DNA of 64,000 nucleotides from Pseudoclavibacter sp. CFCC 11306 (GCF_008831235.1 NZ_WBKF01000001.1:558001-622000); one strand, 5' to 3'. Counted from the stretch's first letter, positions 39,386 to 50,544 are shown. Notes: generated by a model not told the origin, from the sequence alone. Made by a program: numbers and translations.

Positions 39386-40564
39386 ATGTCCACACAGTCG
39401 ATTCCCCACAGCACAGATCCTGCCTCTGTCGACCTGCCGTCGACTCCGGAGCGCCAGCTGTGGCAGGTGCGCGAGCTCATCGAAGAGTGCGGCATCACCG
39501 GTGATGCCGATCTGGTCGAACGCATCGTCATTGAGGGCCTCGGTCTCGGTGAAGACGGCGCCGATCGACTGAATCTGAAGATCGCTTCGAGTGCGATCTC
39601 AGAGATGAGGCAGGCGTTTCAACTGTTAGCGCGCTTCGACGGGCGCCCCAAGGTCACAGTCTTCGGGTCTGCGCGCACCAAACCCGACGATGTGCTGTAC
39701 CAGATGGCTCGTGACGTCGCAGAACGGCTGGCGGCGATGAACTGGCTCGTCGTCACCGGAGCAGGCCCTGGCATCATGCAGGCGGCCACCGAGGGAGCCG
39801 GACCGGAGAGCTCGATCGGTGTGGCCATCCGGCTGCCGTTCGAATCGCCCAACCCGACTTTCACCGACGAGACCAATCTGGTCAGCATGAAGTACTTCTT
39901 CACCCGAAAGCTCATGCTGGTCAAAGAGTCGCAGGGGTTCGTGTGCATCCCTGGCGGGTTCGGCACGCTCGACGAGCTCTTCGAGCTGTTGACTCTGCAG
40001 CAGACAGGCAAGTCGGTGCCCACCCCGATCGTGCTGCTCGACCGTCCTGCCAAGGCTGTTCCGGAGGATGCCGTGTCTGCGCACGCGAGGCACACCCGAA
40101 GTCGAGCCGACTATGATCCTGCCGCCGATGAGGCTCCTCCACGCCCGATCGGTGGCTTCTGGAGCGGCCTGCGCCGTTTCGTCGACAATCAGCTCATTCC
40201 GTCGGGAGTGGTCTCGCCAGACGACCTCGACCGCGTGCTGATCACAGACTCGGTCGACGAGGCGGTGCACGAGATCGCACATTTCTGGAACAACTACGAC
40301 TCGCTGCGCTGGGTGGGAAGCCGGCTGATCCTCCGGCTGCGCAACGCTCCGGCAGACAACGAGATCGCCGACCTCAACCGGCGATTCTCGTATCTGACCC
40401 CCGATGCGGCCATCTGCCGCACCGAACCGCTGCGGCCCGAAATGCGCGATCACGACAAGGTCGATCTGCCTCGTCTCATGCTCACGCCGGACTCACGTCA
40501 GATCGGCCATCTGTTCCAGCTGATCCGAGCGATCAACGACCTGCCCAGTGCTCCGCGCGGGTGA
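39386..40564 (+). CDS. LOG family protein (lysine-decarboxylase-like Rossmann fold)
   Basis: A 392-residue protein of the TIGR00730-type fold. The motifs KVTVFGSART, VTGAGPGIMQAATEGA and PGGFGTLDELFE are those of LOG/YgdH proteins, which release cytokinin bases or cleave nucleoside 5'-monophosphates. At 392 residues it is longer than the 190-residue LOG enzymes and resembles the YgdH/PpnN group. GGAG lies close before ATG 39386. Its last 32 bases overlap the convergent SbcC-like gene. Confidence 0.85.
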   Translation: MSTQSIPHSTDPASVDLPSTPERQLWQVRELIEECGITGDADLVERIVIEGLGLGEDGADRLNLKIASSAISEMRQAFQLLARFDGRPKVTVFGSARTKPDDVLYQMARDVAERLAAMNWLVVTGAGPGIMQAATEGAGPESSIGVAIRLPFESPNPTFTDETNLVSMKYFFTRKLMLVKESQGFVCIPGGFGTLDELFELLTLQQTGKSVPTPIVLLDRPAKAVPEDAVSAHARHTRSRADYDPAADEAPPRPIGGFWSGLRRFVDNQLIPSGVVSPDDLDRVLITDSVDEAVHEIAHFWNNYDSLRWVGSRLILRLRNAPADNEIADLNRRFSYLTPDAAICRTEPLRPEMRDHDKVDLPRLMLTPDSRQIGHLFQLIRAINDLPSAPRG

Positions 40565-43241
40565 GATGAACCTGTTTGGCTCCCCCGATGCGAGCGAAGC
40601 GTCGGGGCTGGCACGTCAGCACGATCACCTGCGCCGAGCCGCCCAGCTGGCTGAGCACCGCGTTCAGCATCTCCAGTCGCTCCGGATCGGCGAAGCCGAG
40701 CGTGTCGTCAAGCACGACGGGTGCCCCGTCGTCTGACGAGACCAGCTGAGCGCAGGCAAGTCTGCCGATGAGCGCCAGCTGCTCTCGAGCGCCGGCCGAC
40801 AACGAGTCGAACGGGATGGTGCGCCCGTTGAGGGTTCTCGATGCGATCTGCAGCGTCGGGCTGACCTCGACGGCGAAGTCGCGTCCGAAGACGCTGCGCC
40901 CCAGCCGTTCGATCTGGCGTCGGAACGGAGCCACGTAGCGCTGCTGGGCCTCGTCGCGGTGCCGCAGCAGCGTCTCGCGCAGTGTCGACACGGCCTGTGC
41001 GGCGCGGTTGGTTCGCGCCACATGCTCGTGCGCCGTCACAAGATCGGTGCACACCACCTGCAGGCGATCGTAGATGCCCTCCCCCGCCAGCAGTTTGAGC
41101 CGGCCCTGCAGCTCGTCACGCTGAGTGCGCACGTCTTCGAGCTCGGCGGTGGTGCTCTGCACCAGCCGCCGCGCATTCTCGGCCTGCAGCTCGATCTTCT
41201 CTGCGTCGGCATTCTGCAGGCGTCGTTTCGCCTGTTCGACGCCTTCGGCAGCCGACTGCAGAGAGCGCTCTGCCTGATCCACGAGCTCTTTGAGAGCGAC
41301 GTCGCCGAGTGACTGTCGGTCGTTGTCGATTCTGGCGGTCAGCCGTTCGCATTCGGCAAGCGCCGCCTTGTAGGCTTCGGCCGCTCGCACCGCCGCAGTG
41401 GCCGCCTCAGTCAGCCGCTCGCGCGCACGTTCGTTCGCCTGCTGCGCGAGGGCGACCTCATGTTCGGTGTCCTCGAGTCGATCACGGGCATCCGACGATC
41501 GCGATTCGAGCACGGCCAGATCGGCCGAGTCGCGTCGAGGGGGCTCTGCAGCTTCGTCTGGTTCTGCTGTTCGGTCCAGCTCTGCAGCTTCGTCTGGTTC
41601 GCGCGGCTCGTCATCGCTGTGCAGGCGAGCTCGCAGGGTTTCGACGCGGGCTCGCAGTTCGGCGATCGCTTCCGGAACGTCATCGTCGACCTCGAGCATC
41701 GCCCGCAGCTCGGTCTCGGCCCGCTGCCGCTCGGCGTCGGCCGTGCGACGCAGTTCGGCAGAGTGCTCGGCGTCTTCGAACGTGGCGACCCCGTCTCTGC
41801 TCAACGCACGTTCGAGGGCCGACTGCGCGTGCTGCACGTCGGCATCGAGTTCGCTGGTCTTGGCCGCAGGTGCGACGTCGACGCGCACGACTCCCTCGAC
41901 CTCAATGCGCACGTGGTCGTGCACGGCGACCTCACGTGCAGCGCCGGCGTCGAGTGAGATGCCGTCAAGCAGAACCGCATCGCCGCCGAGCCGCGTGGCC
42001 GTGATCTGCGCAGCAGCCGCGTCTCGCATTCGCGTCGCCACGTGCACCTCGGTCTGCAGCTTCGTCAGGCGTCTGAGCTTCTTGTCATCGATATGCTGCA
42101 CCCGCAGCACGGCCTCGGCCGCACGGAGCTGTGCCTCTGACGCGGTGGCGCGCTCCAGCTGAGCGCCGAGCCGAGTCAGCTCGTCATGGTCGCGCCGCCG
42201 GCTCAGTTCGTGTTCGCAGCGGCGTGCCTGTTCGCGGGCGTCTGTCAGAGCAGTCGTCGCCGAGGCGACCCGTTCGGCAGTCTGCCGGGCATGCGTCTGA
42301 GCATCGGTCTGACTCAGTTCCAGTCGTTCCGCCTCGACTCGCTGTGTCTCTGCCTGCTGCCTCAGATCCTCGAGCTCATCGTTCAGCTCACGTCGTGCCT
42401 GCAGCTGGTCGCGCAGTGCGCCCAGCCGCTGCTGTGCACTCTCGTGCTCCCGCTCTGCCGAGGCCAGGCCTTCCTGCAGCACATGCAGCTCGGCGCTGCT
42501 GCGGGTCAGATCGGCGACGTCTGTGCGTGCCTGTTCCACACGCTCTGCGGTGTCGGCGGCCAGGCGCCGGCAGACGGCATGGGCATCAGCGGCCTCGTCC
42601 ATCTCGCGGCTGCGATCCCGCAGATCTCTGTACTGCTGCGCCAGATCGGCCAGCTGCTGGCGAGCGTCTCTGACCGCTCTGACCGGGCGTCCGGTGGCGG
42701 TGAAGTACTGTGTGTACTCGCTTTCGACCCGCGCGAGCAGCTCGTCATACCCGTCGAAGTCGTCTGCCGACGTCTCAAGCGCCGTCTGCAGAGCGGGCAG
42801 CTGCGCCAGCTCCGGCTGGTCGAGCGAGTCGCCCTGCTGCACTTCCAGGGCGTGCAGCAGCCCCATGTCGACGGTCTCTCGCAGAATCTGCACGAAACGA
42901 TCGTGCGCGTCATCGCCCGAGAGCGACTCGCCTTTGGGTGCGGTCACGGTCAGCTCGGTGATCGGCTGCACCAGCCACCGTTTGCGCATCGTCAGCGTGT
43001 ACGGGCCGGTCTGCATGTCGATGGCCACTTCGGGCCCGGCATCGCGCCCCACCGGCTGCACGTTCCTGATCGAGCGATGCCTCGAGCTCGACTTGTACTC
43101 ACGCACCAGACGCATGGCCTCGAGCACCGACGACTTGCCGACCTCGTTCGGCCCCTCCACCACAGTGACGCCTGCCCCGAACGCGATCGTGCGATGACTG
43201 ATGCCGCGAAAGTCGGTGAGTTCGATCTGGGTGAGTCTCAT
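40533..43241 (-). CDS. SbcC/Rad50-like (YhaN-type) AAA ATPase
   Basis: A 902-residue SMC-like ATPase. The N-terminus MRLTQIELTDFRGI leads to Walker A in VEGPNEVGKSSVLEAMRL. A long coiled coil rich in Glu, Arg, Ala and Gln occupies roughly 180-720. The C-terminal lobe has the signature SLSAGAREQLALIGRLA and Walker B PVVLDDTLGFAD. No CxxC zinc hook is evident in the coil, which fits the YhaN branch better than SbcC. Its start overlaps the nuclease gene by ATGA, so the two form a Mre11-Rad50-like complex for DNA ends. Confidence 0.88.
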   Translation of the reverse strand: MRLTQIELTDFRGISHRTIAFGAGVTVVEGPNEVGKSSVLEAMRLVREYKSSSRHRSIRNVQPVGRDAGPEVAIDMQTGPYTLTMRKRWLVQPITELTVTAPKGESLSGDDAHDRFVQILRETVDMGLLHALEVQQGDSLDQPELAQLPALQTALETSADDFDGYDELLARVESEYTQYFTATGRPVRAVRDARQQLADLAQQYRDLRDRSREMDEAADAHAVCRRLAADTAERVEQARTDVADLTRSSAELHVLQEGLASAEREHESAQQRLGALRDQLQARRELNDELEDLRQQAETQRVEAERLELSQTDAQTHARQTAERVASATTALTDAREQARRCEHELSRRRDHDELTRLGAQLERATASEAQLRAAEAVLRVQHIDDKKLRRLTKLQTEVHVATRMRDAAAAQITATRLGGDAVLLDGISLDAGAAREVAVHDHVRIEVEGVVRVDVAPAAKTSELDADVQHAQSALERALSRDGVATFEDAEHSAELRRTADAERQRAETELRAMLEVDDDVPEAIAELRARVETLRARLHSDDEPREPDEAAELDRTAEPDEAAEPPRRDSADLAVLESRSSDARDRLEDTEHEVALAQQANERARERLTEAATAAVRAAEAYKAALAECERLTARIDNDRQSLGDVALKELVDQAERSLQSAAEGVEQAKRRLQNADAEKIELQAENARRLVQSTTAELEDVRTQRDELQGRLKLLAGEGIYDRLQVVCTDLVTAHEHVARTNRAAQAVSTLRETLLRHRDEAQQRYVAPFRRQIERLGRSVFGRDFAVEVSPTLQIASRTLNGRTIPFDSLSAGAREQLALIGRLACAQLVSSDDGAPVVLDDTLGFADPERLEMLNAVLSQLGGSAQVIVLTCQPRRFARIGGAKQVHLTRAEHWAGR

Positions 43242-44548
43242 CGCGCGCCTCCGGTCAGCCGATACAGCAATGAGAGCGCGTCCTGTGCAGTTCTGGCCCC
43301 CGATGCCTGCTCCCCGCCGGCGTTCTCTCCGTCGGCGGCGTCGAGCGCTGCCCGGACGGCCTGGTCGAATTCGGGATCGGACTCTTCTGCCACGTTCCCG
43401 TTCGCAGCCTCACTATCGTTCTCGCGCTCGACGTCGCGCTCGACCGCCACGCTGGTGCGCGCGTCTGCAGCAGACGGATCCTCGGCCCGACCGATCAGCT
43501 CGGTCAGCGCCTCCGAGGCGAAGCCGGTCAGATGCAGGTCTGAGAAGTCGCCGTCGTCCGGTCGTACGACCAGATCGCTGTGGCTCTCCCAGATCTTGAT
43601 CAGCGCGAACAGATCACAGAACTCGTCGATCAGTGCGTCAAGACGAGCGCGCGACGAGGTCGAGAGCGTGCCCTGCAGCATCAGCCAGACGCCGGTTCGA
43701 GCCTTGTCCGGAATCCGTTCGAGGCGTCCGCGCAGCCGTGCGAGATCGTCGGCATCCTGCAGCGTCTCGGCGACCGTCTCAAACCGCCACGCGCCCACGT
43801 GCACGCGTTCGACCTGCACGCGTTCCGACAGATCTGCGTCTGGGTCGACGTCGACGACCAAGACGTTCCCCGGGTCGACCTCGCGACGAGCCGTCACCTC
43901 GGGCGTGCCCGGATACCAGATGCCCGTGGCGACCTCTGCGGTGGCATGTCGATCGCCCAAGACGGCGACGTGCACCATCCCCGCGGCGATGAGCGCGCCG
44001 AGGGCACCGTCGTCGATCGTGGCCGGGTCGGTCGCGTCCGGGTTCAGCGTCGCGACCGCCCCGTGCCCGGCCACGACCCGGGTCACGCCGGATGCCGGGG
44101 GCACCAGATCGGCGCAGGCTGCGGCGACGAGGTCGGCATCGGGGCGTTTCGAGAACCAGGGCGCTCCGACGAGCTCGACGTCGGCCGCCACGGCCACCGG
44201 AGCACTGTCACGAATGACGTGCACATGTTCGGGCCGTCGCGCCGTGAACTCCTCCGCGTCGTAGATGGAAGCGGAGTCGAGCGGATCATGGTTGCCCGGA
44301 AGCAGGTAGATCGGCACGGTGGAGTCGCGCAGCGCCTCGAAGGTGCGCGCGATCACCGACCGATCGAGCTGGTTCGTCTCGAAGACGTCGCCGCACACCA
44401 CGACGAACTGCGCCTTTCGCTCGGCCGCGAGGCGGGTGATGCGCTGCAGCACGTCGAAACGCGCCTGGGCGAATCTGGGCCTCGTCTCGGGCTGTAGAAA
44501 GCCTGCGGTCATACCGAGCTGCCAGTCTGCCGTGGCGAGGAATCTCAT
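43238..44548 (-). CDS. SbcD/Mre11-like (YhaO-type) metallophosphoesterase nuclease
   Basis: A 436-residue exonuclease subunit. Metal ligands are in FLATADWQLG, VVCGDVFE and LLPGNHDPLD, with later histidines in VAGHGAV and VLGDRHA. The D-W-Q replacement of the usual D-x-H in the first motif is noteworthy. The C-terminal 100 residues are acidic and variable, probably the ATPase-binding part. A TAAACT -10 six bases before ATG 44548 suggests a leaderless operon mRNA with the SbcC-like gene. Confidence 0.88.
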   Translation of the reverse strand: MRFLATADWQLGMTAGFLQPETRPRFAQARFDVLQRITRLAAERKAQFVVVCGDVFETNQLDRSVIARTFEALRDSTVPIYLLPGNHDPLDSASIYDAEEFTARRPEHVHVIRDSAPVAVAADVELVGAPWFSKRPDADLVAAACADLVPPASGVTRVVAGHGAVATLNPDATDPATIDDGALGALIAAGMVHVAVLGDRHATAEVATGIWYPGTPEVTARREVDPGNVLVVDVDPDADLSERVQVERVHVGAWRFETVAETLQDADDLARLRGRLERIPDKARTGVWLMLQGTLSTSSRARLDALIDEFCDLFALIKIWESHSDLVVRPDDGDFSDLHLTGFASEALTELIGRAEDPSAADARTSVAVERDVERENDSEAANGNVAEESDPEFDQAVRAALDAADGENAGGEQASGARTAQDALSLLYRLTGGAR

Positions 44549-44593
44549 GCTGGCAGTTTAACGACTGTGCCCGTCCCGACCGCAGAGCAGCGT

Positions 44594-46198
<1,605 letters not shown>

Positions 46199-46485
46199 GA
46201 TGTGTGTGACTTTCCGCGGTCTCCACGACCGCTTGCGTCACCCGGGGCACGATGAGACCGCCATGCACACGCATGGCGCACCGTCCTGGTGACTGATTGG
46301 CGAAGGCGCCGGTCGGCGCATCCGTTCGCCGTATGAAAGAGATCTCTGCGCTGGGTCCCAGCTCGGGGCGAGGTCAGCGCGGGCTCGTACAGAGCTCAAG
46401 AGGCGTTCTACGACGCGGGCGAGCACGAATGCTCACCAAGCGCACCACACTACCCCATCAGCGCGAAGAACGCGACCGCCCGACC
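46199..46485 (-). promoter_or_regulatory. Long leader/promoter region of the DEAD-box helicase
   Basis: These 287 bases contain no supported gene. On the minus strand a TAGTGT -10 candidate lies near 46450, which would give a 5' UTR of about 240 bases. No clear riboswitch or terminator was recognised. Confidence 0.4.
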
Positions 46486-47190
46486 TCAGCAGCTCGACAG
46501 CACGTGCCGCATGGCCTCGGCCTCTGCTTGGGTCACCCACAGCGAATAGGCCGACTTCACCACGATTTGCCGCGAGACGTACGAGCAGCGGAACGATCTG
46601 TTCGGAGGCAGCCAGGTCGCGGCGTCTCCGTCGCCCTTGCGCGTGTTCGTCGGGCCGTCGACCGCCAACAGGTTGCGCGGGTCGTTGGCGAGCTCGAGCC
46701 GCTGATCGGCACTCAGCTGCTGCGCACCCTTCTGCCAGGCGTCTGAGAGTGCGACGACATGGTCGATCTGCACCGCCTGCGAGGTCTTGTCTCCGCGTAC
46801 GAAGGCGATCGTCCGCCCGGTGTACGGGTCGTGAAGCGTGCCCGAGACCACTGTGCACGGGCCCCGACGCTGCACGTCGACGAGGTCACGGGCCAGCACG
46901 TCGTTGCGCGCGTCGCAGCCGTTGCGGTCGGGATCGCGCCACCCCTTGCCGAACTCGGATCGGGCATAGCCGGTCTTCGGCGCGCGGCCCTTCACCGGCA
47001 GCGATGCCAGCGTCTGCAGCGCCGCCTGCGCGTCTGCAGCGCTCGGCTGCGGTTCGGCGGATGCAATGCCCGAGTCGTCGACGGAGCCCGGCGGGGTCGC
47101 CGCAGAGCAGCCGACGCAGAGGCCGAGGCAGACGCCGAGGGCCGCAAGCACACCGAGCAGCCGCTGCAGACGGCGAGACGAATGGGTCAT
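46486..47190 (-). CDS. HNH endonuclease family lipoprotein (GmrSD/DUF1524-type)
   Basis: A 234-residue secreted protein. The N-terminal hydrophobic stretch ends in LCVGC, a lipobox, so it is membrane-anchored outside the cell. The nuclease core has the beta-beta-alpha metal pattern IDHVVALSDAWQKGA, then LANDPRNLLAVDGPTN and KGDGDAATWLPP. Conserved cysteines (NGCDARND, GPCTVV, FRCSYV and the C-terminal SSC) probably form disulfides. Similar proteins are common in actinobacteria and are thought to degrade extracellular DNA. Confidence 0.9.
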   Translation of the reverse strand: MTHSSRRLQRLLGVLAALGVCLGLCVGCSAATPPGSVDDSGIASAEPQPSAADAQAALQTLASLPVKGRAPKTGYARSEFGKGWRDPDRNGCDARNDVLARDLVDVQRRGPCTVVSGTLHDPYTGRTIAFVRGDKTSQAVQIDHVVALSDAWQKGAQQLSADQRLELANDPRNLLAVDGPTNTRKGDGDAATWLPPNRSFRCSYVSRQIVVKSAYSLWVTQAEAEAMRHVLSSC

Positions 47191-47215
47191 CCGTGCAGCG
47201 TACGCGTCTGGACGC

Positions 47216-48346
47216 TCACCCGAAGAGCAGCACGCCGCCCAGGCCGATCGCGGCGACGACGACTGTGGTCGACAGGGCGAGCACGAAGGGCCGTGCGCCC
47301 AGACGGCGGATCATGCTGAGCTTCACTCCTGCCCCGAGCGCGAACATCGCGGCGGTCAGCAGCAGCGTCTGAGCCGTGTGCGCCACATCGACGACGGGCT
47401 GTGGAACGATGCCGAGCGAGCGGATCACGACCATTGCGATGAACCCTGCGACGAAGAGCGGCATGATCGGCGGGCGGTGTGTGTGCGTGCCGTCGATCAC
47501 AGAAGCCTTCCCGCTCGCAGACAGGCGGCGCTGCAGACCGATCACGGTCAGCACCGGAGCCAGCAGCAGAACGCGTGCGAGCTTCACGATCACGGCCGCT
47601 GCCAGCGCGCCGGATCCGACGGCCCCGCCGACGGCGACGACCTGCGCCACCTCGTGTACGGAGGCTCCCGCCCAGAGACCGGTCTGCTGCTCGGTCAGGC
47701 CGAGCCCGGAGGCCATCAGCGGCAGCAGGGGAATCATCACCGTGCCGTAGATCACCACGAGCGCGACCGCCGTGACCACCTCTTCGTCTCGGTCGTCGTC
47801 GAGCACACCGTCGATCGCGGCCACGGCTGCAGCCCCGCAGATCGAGAAGCCGCCGCCGATCAGCAGCACCTGATTCGGCGTCATCCCGAGCCAGCGTCCG
47901 ACGAGCAGGCTAGAGCCGATGCCCACGCCGACCACGGCGACCACGACCACGATCATGCCCGGCCCGAGCGCCAGGACGTCACCGAAGACGAGCTGCAGTC
48001 CGAGCAGCACGACGCCGATGCGCAGCACCCGCTTCGCGGCGCTGGCGATGCCGGGTTCGAGAATGCGGTGCACGCCGCCCAGGTTGCGCAGCAGCACGCC
48101 GAGCGCGATCGCCACGAGCATGGGGCTGAGCACAGGCAGCCAGGAGCTCACCAGCAGGGCGAGTCCCATGCCGACGGCGCTGACGGCGAGTCCCGGCACG
48201 ACCGCGCCGACGCGGTTCGCCCACGACACGGGCGCCGCCTGCGCCTGCGCCTGCGCGAGGGAGCCTCCCTGGCGCGGCTCGATAGTGGCCGCTCTGGCTT
48301 GGTCGTTGCTCTGGTCGTTGCTCTGATCGTCGTTCACCTGTCTCAT
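47216..48346 (-). CDS. YeiH family membrane protein (putative sulfate exporter)
   Basis: A 376-residue protein with about ten membrane segments. Family blocks are SPMLVAIALGVLLRN, LRIGVVLLGLQLVFGDV, GGGFSICGAAAVAAI and GASVHEVAQVVAVG. YeiH proteins are predicted anion exporters; sulfate is only a suggestion. ATG 48346 was chosen over GTG 48388 because it leaves the LysR operator and promoter clear; AGAGG is three bases upstream. A short N-terminal SNDQ repeat is encoded by direct DNA repeats. The divergent LysR gene is its likely regulator. Confidence 0.85.
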   Translation of the reverse strand: MRQVNDDQSNDQSNDQARAATIEPRQGGSLAQAQAQAAPVSWANRVGAVVPGLAVSAVGMGLALLVSSWLPVLSPMLVAIALGVLLRNLGGVHRILEPGIASAAKRVLRIGVVLLGLQLVFGDVLALGPGMIVVVVAVVGVGIGSSLLVGRWLGMTPNQVLLIGGGFSICGAAAVAAIDGVLDDDRDEEVVTAVALVVIYGTVMIPLLPLMASGLGLTEQQTGLWAGASVHEVAQVVAVGGAVGSGALAAAVIVKLARVLLLAPVLTVIGLQRRLSASGKASVIDGTHTHRPPIMPLFVAGFIAMVVIRSLGIVPQPVVDVAHTAQTLLLTAAMFALGAGVKLSMIRRLGARPFVLALSTTVVVAAIGLGGVLLFG

Positions 48347-48395
48347 GATCCTCTTCGCACGGCGCGGCCAGTAGTCCCGGAATTGCACCGATCAC

Positions 48396-48410
48396 ATATC
48401 ATCGTGATAT
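48396..48410. promoter_or_regulatory. LysR operator overlapping the lysR start
   Basis: ATATCATCGTGATAT has perfect six-base arms around three bases and contains the T-N11-A core of LysR-type sites. It covers the putative -10 (TATCAT, 48397-48402) and the ATG of lysR, so binding would repress lysR itself and could activate yeiH. Confidence 0.7.
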
Positions 48411-49305
48411 GACTCACAGATGGCCTGATCTGTCGGTGCTGGCGCTCATCGTGGGCGTCGACGACTTCGGCAGCCTCAGCGCGGCAGCGCGCGAAGCGGG
48501 AATCGCACAGCCGAACGCCTCACGCGCGATCAGCACGCTCGAGCGAGACCTCGGCGTGACGCTGCTGCGGCGACATCCCCGCGGCTCGTCGCTGACCCGT
48601 GCCGGGCTGCGTGTTGCCTCGGACGCACGAGTCCTGCTGCAGGCGGCCGATGCGTTCAGTGACCGCATCGACGAGGTCGTCAGCGGCGAGCGCGTCCGCC
48701 TCGACCTCGCCGCCAGTCTGACGGTCGCCGAACAGCTGGTGCCCCGATGGCTCGGTCGGCTGCGTGAGGCGCTGCCCGACGCCGACGTGCACCTGCAGGT
48801 ACACAACTCGGCCGACGTGTTCGATTTGGTGCGCTCTGGCGACTGTCTGCTCGGCTTCGTCGAGACCCCCGATCAGCCCGTCGAGCTGCACACCCGTGTG
48901 GTCACGACAGATGAGCTCGTGGTCGTGGCGGCCCCGACGCACCCGTGGGCCCGTCGGGCCGATCCGGTCACCGCCGAAGAGCTCGCCCGCACGCCGCTCA
49001 TCCTGCGCGAGCCGGGTTCCGGCACCCGTGCCACCGTCGACCGGGCTCTCGCCGATCACTCCCCTGTCGCCCCGGCCCTCGAAGCGGGCAGCAACGCGGC
49101 CGGGCTGGCCACGGCCGCAGCGGGTTCAGAACCGGCGGTGCTCAGCCGACTCGCCGTCGCACGCTGGATTGAGCGCGGCGAGCTCGTCGCCGTGCCGGTG
49201 ACCGGCGTCGATCTGCATCGCGAGATTCGCGCGGTCTGGCGCGACGACCTCGTCTCGCCGGTCGCCCGTCGACTGGTCGCCATCGCCTGCGACGATCAGC
49301 GCTGA
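48409..49305 (+). CDS. LysR family transcriptional regulator
   Basis: A 298-residue LTTR. The winged helix is in VDDFGSLSAAAREAGIAQPNASRA and continues with TLERDLGVTLLRRHPRGSSLT. The periplasmic-binding-like effector domain spans about 90-295. It is divergent from yeiH, an arrangement seen with YeiE-YeiH, so an anion or sulfur signal is plausible. A -10 six bases before the ATG implies a leaderless mRNA. The coding end lies in a tandem repeat shared with glycerate kinase. Confidence 0.92.
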   Translation: MTHRWPDLSVLALIVGVDDFGSLSAAAREAGIAQPNASRAISTLERDLGVTLLRRHPRGSSLTRAGLRVASDARVLLQAADAFSDRIDEVVSGERVRLDLAASLTVAEQLVPRWLGRLREALPDADVHLQVHNSADVFDLVRSGDCLLGFVETPDQPVELHTRVVTTDELVVVAAPTHPWARRADPVTAEELARTPLILREPGSGTRATVDRALADHSPVAPALEAGSNAAGLATAAAGSEPAVLSRLAVARWIERGELVAVPVTGVDLHREIRAVWRDDLVSPVARRLVAIACDDQR

Positions 49306-49346
49306 GCGGCGATCATCGCTGAGCGGCGATCATCGCTGAGCGGCGA
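49301..49346. repeat. 17-base tandem repeat, 2.7 copies
   Basis: The unit GCTGAGCGGCGATCATC occurs at 49301-49317 and 49318-49334, with a partial third copy to 49346. It spans the lysR stop codon and the last codons of the convergent glycerate kinase gene. Each copy would read AAQR-stop on the minus strand, so duplication of a gene end by slippage is likely. Confidence 0.9.
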
Positions 49347-50544
49347 GTGTCGCGAAGACCTCGTCGGCGACCTGCGGCAGCAGAGCGGCCGCGTCGCGCA
49401 TGGCCCGCTCCGGTGAGCCGGCGCGGTCGACGAGCGTCGCCAGACGGCGGATGCCCACTTGTGCCTGCTGCGCGTCGTCGAGCGTGCTGCGCCCCGCGAT
49501 CGCCACGACGGTTGCCCCTGCGGCGGCTGCGCTGCGAGCCAGTTGCACTGGCCCCTTGCCCTGCAGCGACTGCTCGTCGAGCGACCCCTCTCCGACGACC
49601 ACCACGTCGGTGTGCGCGAGCGCATCAGAGATGCCCAACAGATCGGCGATCTCGTCACCACCGGAGCGCACTTCGGCGAGGCGCAGGGCGATCAGCGGCG
49701 CGCTGAACCCGCCGGCGGCACCTGCGCCCTCGACGTTTCGCACCTCGGTGCCGGTCTCGTGTTCCAGCAGCAAGCCCCAGAGCGTGAGCCGATCCTCCAG
49801 CGTGACCACAGCGTCCGCGTCGGCCCCCTTCTGCGGGCCGAACACCTGAGCCGCGCCCTGCGGCCCGACCAGCGGCGCGGTGACGTCGCTCGCGATCACG
49901 ATCGCCGTCTCGGCGAGCCTCGGATCGAGCTCGGCCGTGTCGAAGCGCATCCCGCCTGAGGTGCGCTCCCGGCTGATGCGGTCCAGATCGCGCACGTCGC
50001 TGATTACGTGCTCCTGTGCATCGACGACGCGCAGACCGAGCTCGGTGATGCATCCGAAGCCTCCATCGGTGCTCGCCGAACCGCCGATGCCGATCACGAG
50101 TGATCGGTAGCCTTCGTCGAGGGCCAGCCTGATCAGCTCGCCGACACCGCGCGTGTTCGCTGCGAGAGCCTGCTCCGGTGTGGGGTGGCCTCCGTCGCTT
50201 CGGTCGAGTTCTGCCGGTACGAGATGCAGGCCGCTGGCCTGCGCCAGCTCGATGACCGCGGTGTCGCCCATCGTCGCCCACCGTGCACTCACGCGCCCCT
50301 GATCGGGCAGCGGCCCGTGCACCTGGGCGGTGTGCTCGGTCGCTCCGGCTTCGAGAAAGGCGTCGACCGTGCCCTCGCCCCCGTCGGCGATCGGCTTGAG
50401 CGTGATCTGCGCATCGGGCAGGGCCATGCTGATGCCTCGGCCGATCAGCTGCGCCGCCTCGGCCGCGCTGAGCGACCCTTTGAATTTGTCTGGGGCGACC
50501 AGCACGCGCAGCGCTCGGTCGGCGAAATCAGATCGAGTCGTCAT
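49330..50544 (-). CDS. Glycerate kinase
   Basis: A 404-residue type-1 glycerate kinase (GarK/GlxK). Diagnostic blocks are VLVAPDKFKGSLSAAEAAQLIG, KPIADGGEGTVDAF, LVIGIGGSASTDGGFG and VGEGSLDEQSLQGKGP. It phosphorylates D-glycerate into central metabolism. The gene lies two bases after the membrane protein gene at 50547, so the two form an operon. Confidence 0.95.
   Translation of the reverse strand: MTTRSDFADRALRVLVAPDKFKGSLSAAEAAQLIGRGISMALPDAQITLKPIADGGEGTVDAFLEAGATEHTAQVHGPLPDQGRVSARWATMGDTAVIELAQASGLHLVPAELDRSDGGHPTPEQALAANTRGVGELIRLALDEGYRSLVIGIGGSASTDGGFGCITELGLRVVDAQEHVISDVRDLDRISRERTSGGMRFDTAELDPRLAETAIVIASDVTAPLVGPQGAAQVFGPQKGADADAVVTLEDRLTLWGLLLEHETGTEVRNVEGAGAAGGFSAPLIALRLAEVRSGGDEIADLLGISDALAHTDVVVVGEGSLDEQSLQGKGPVQLARSAAAAGATVVAIAGRSTLDDAQQAQVGIRRLATLVDRAGSPERAMRDAAALLPQVADEVFATLAAQR

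Noticed and set aside
47066-48412. 448-codon frame antisense to yeiH
   Set aside because: Shadow frame rich in His, Asp and Arg; the opposite strand encodes a well-conserved membrane protein.
49301-49346. Tandem repeat as a CRISPR array
   Set aside because: Copies are adjacent without spacers and there is no cas gene.
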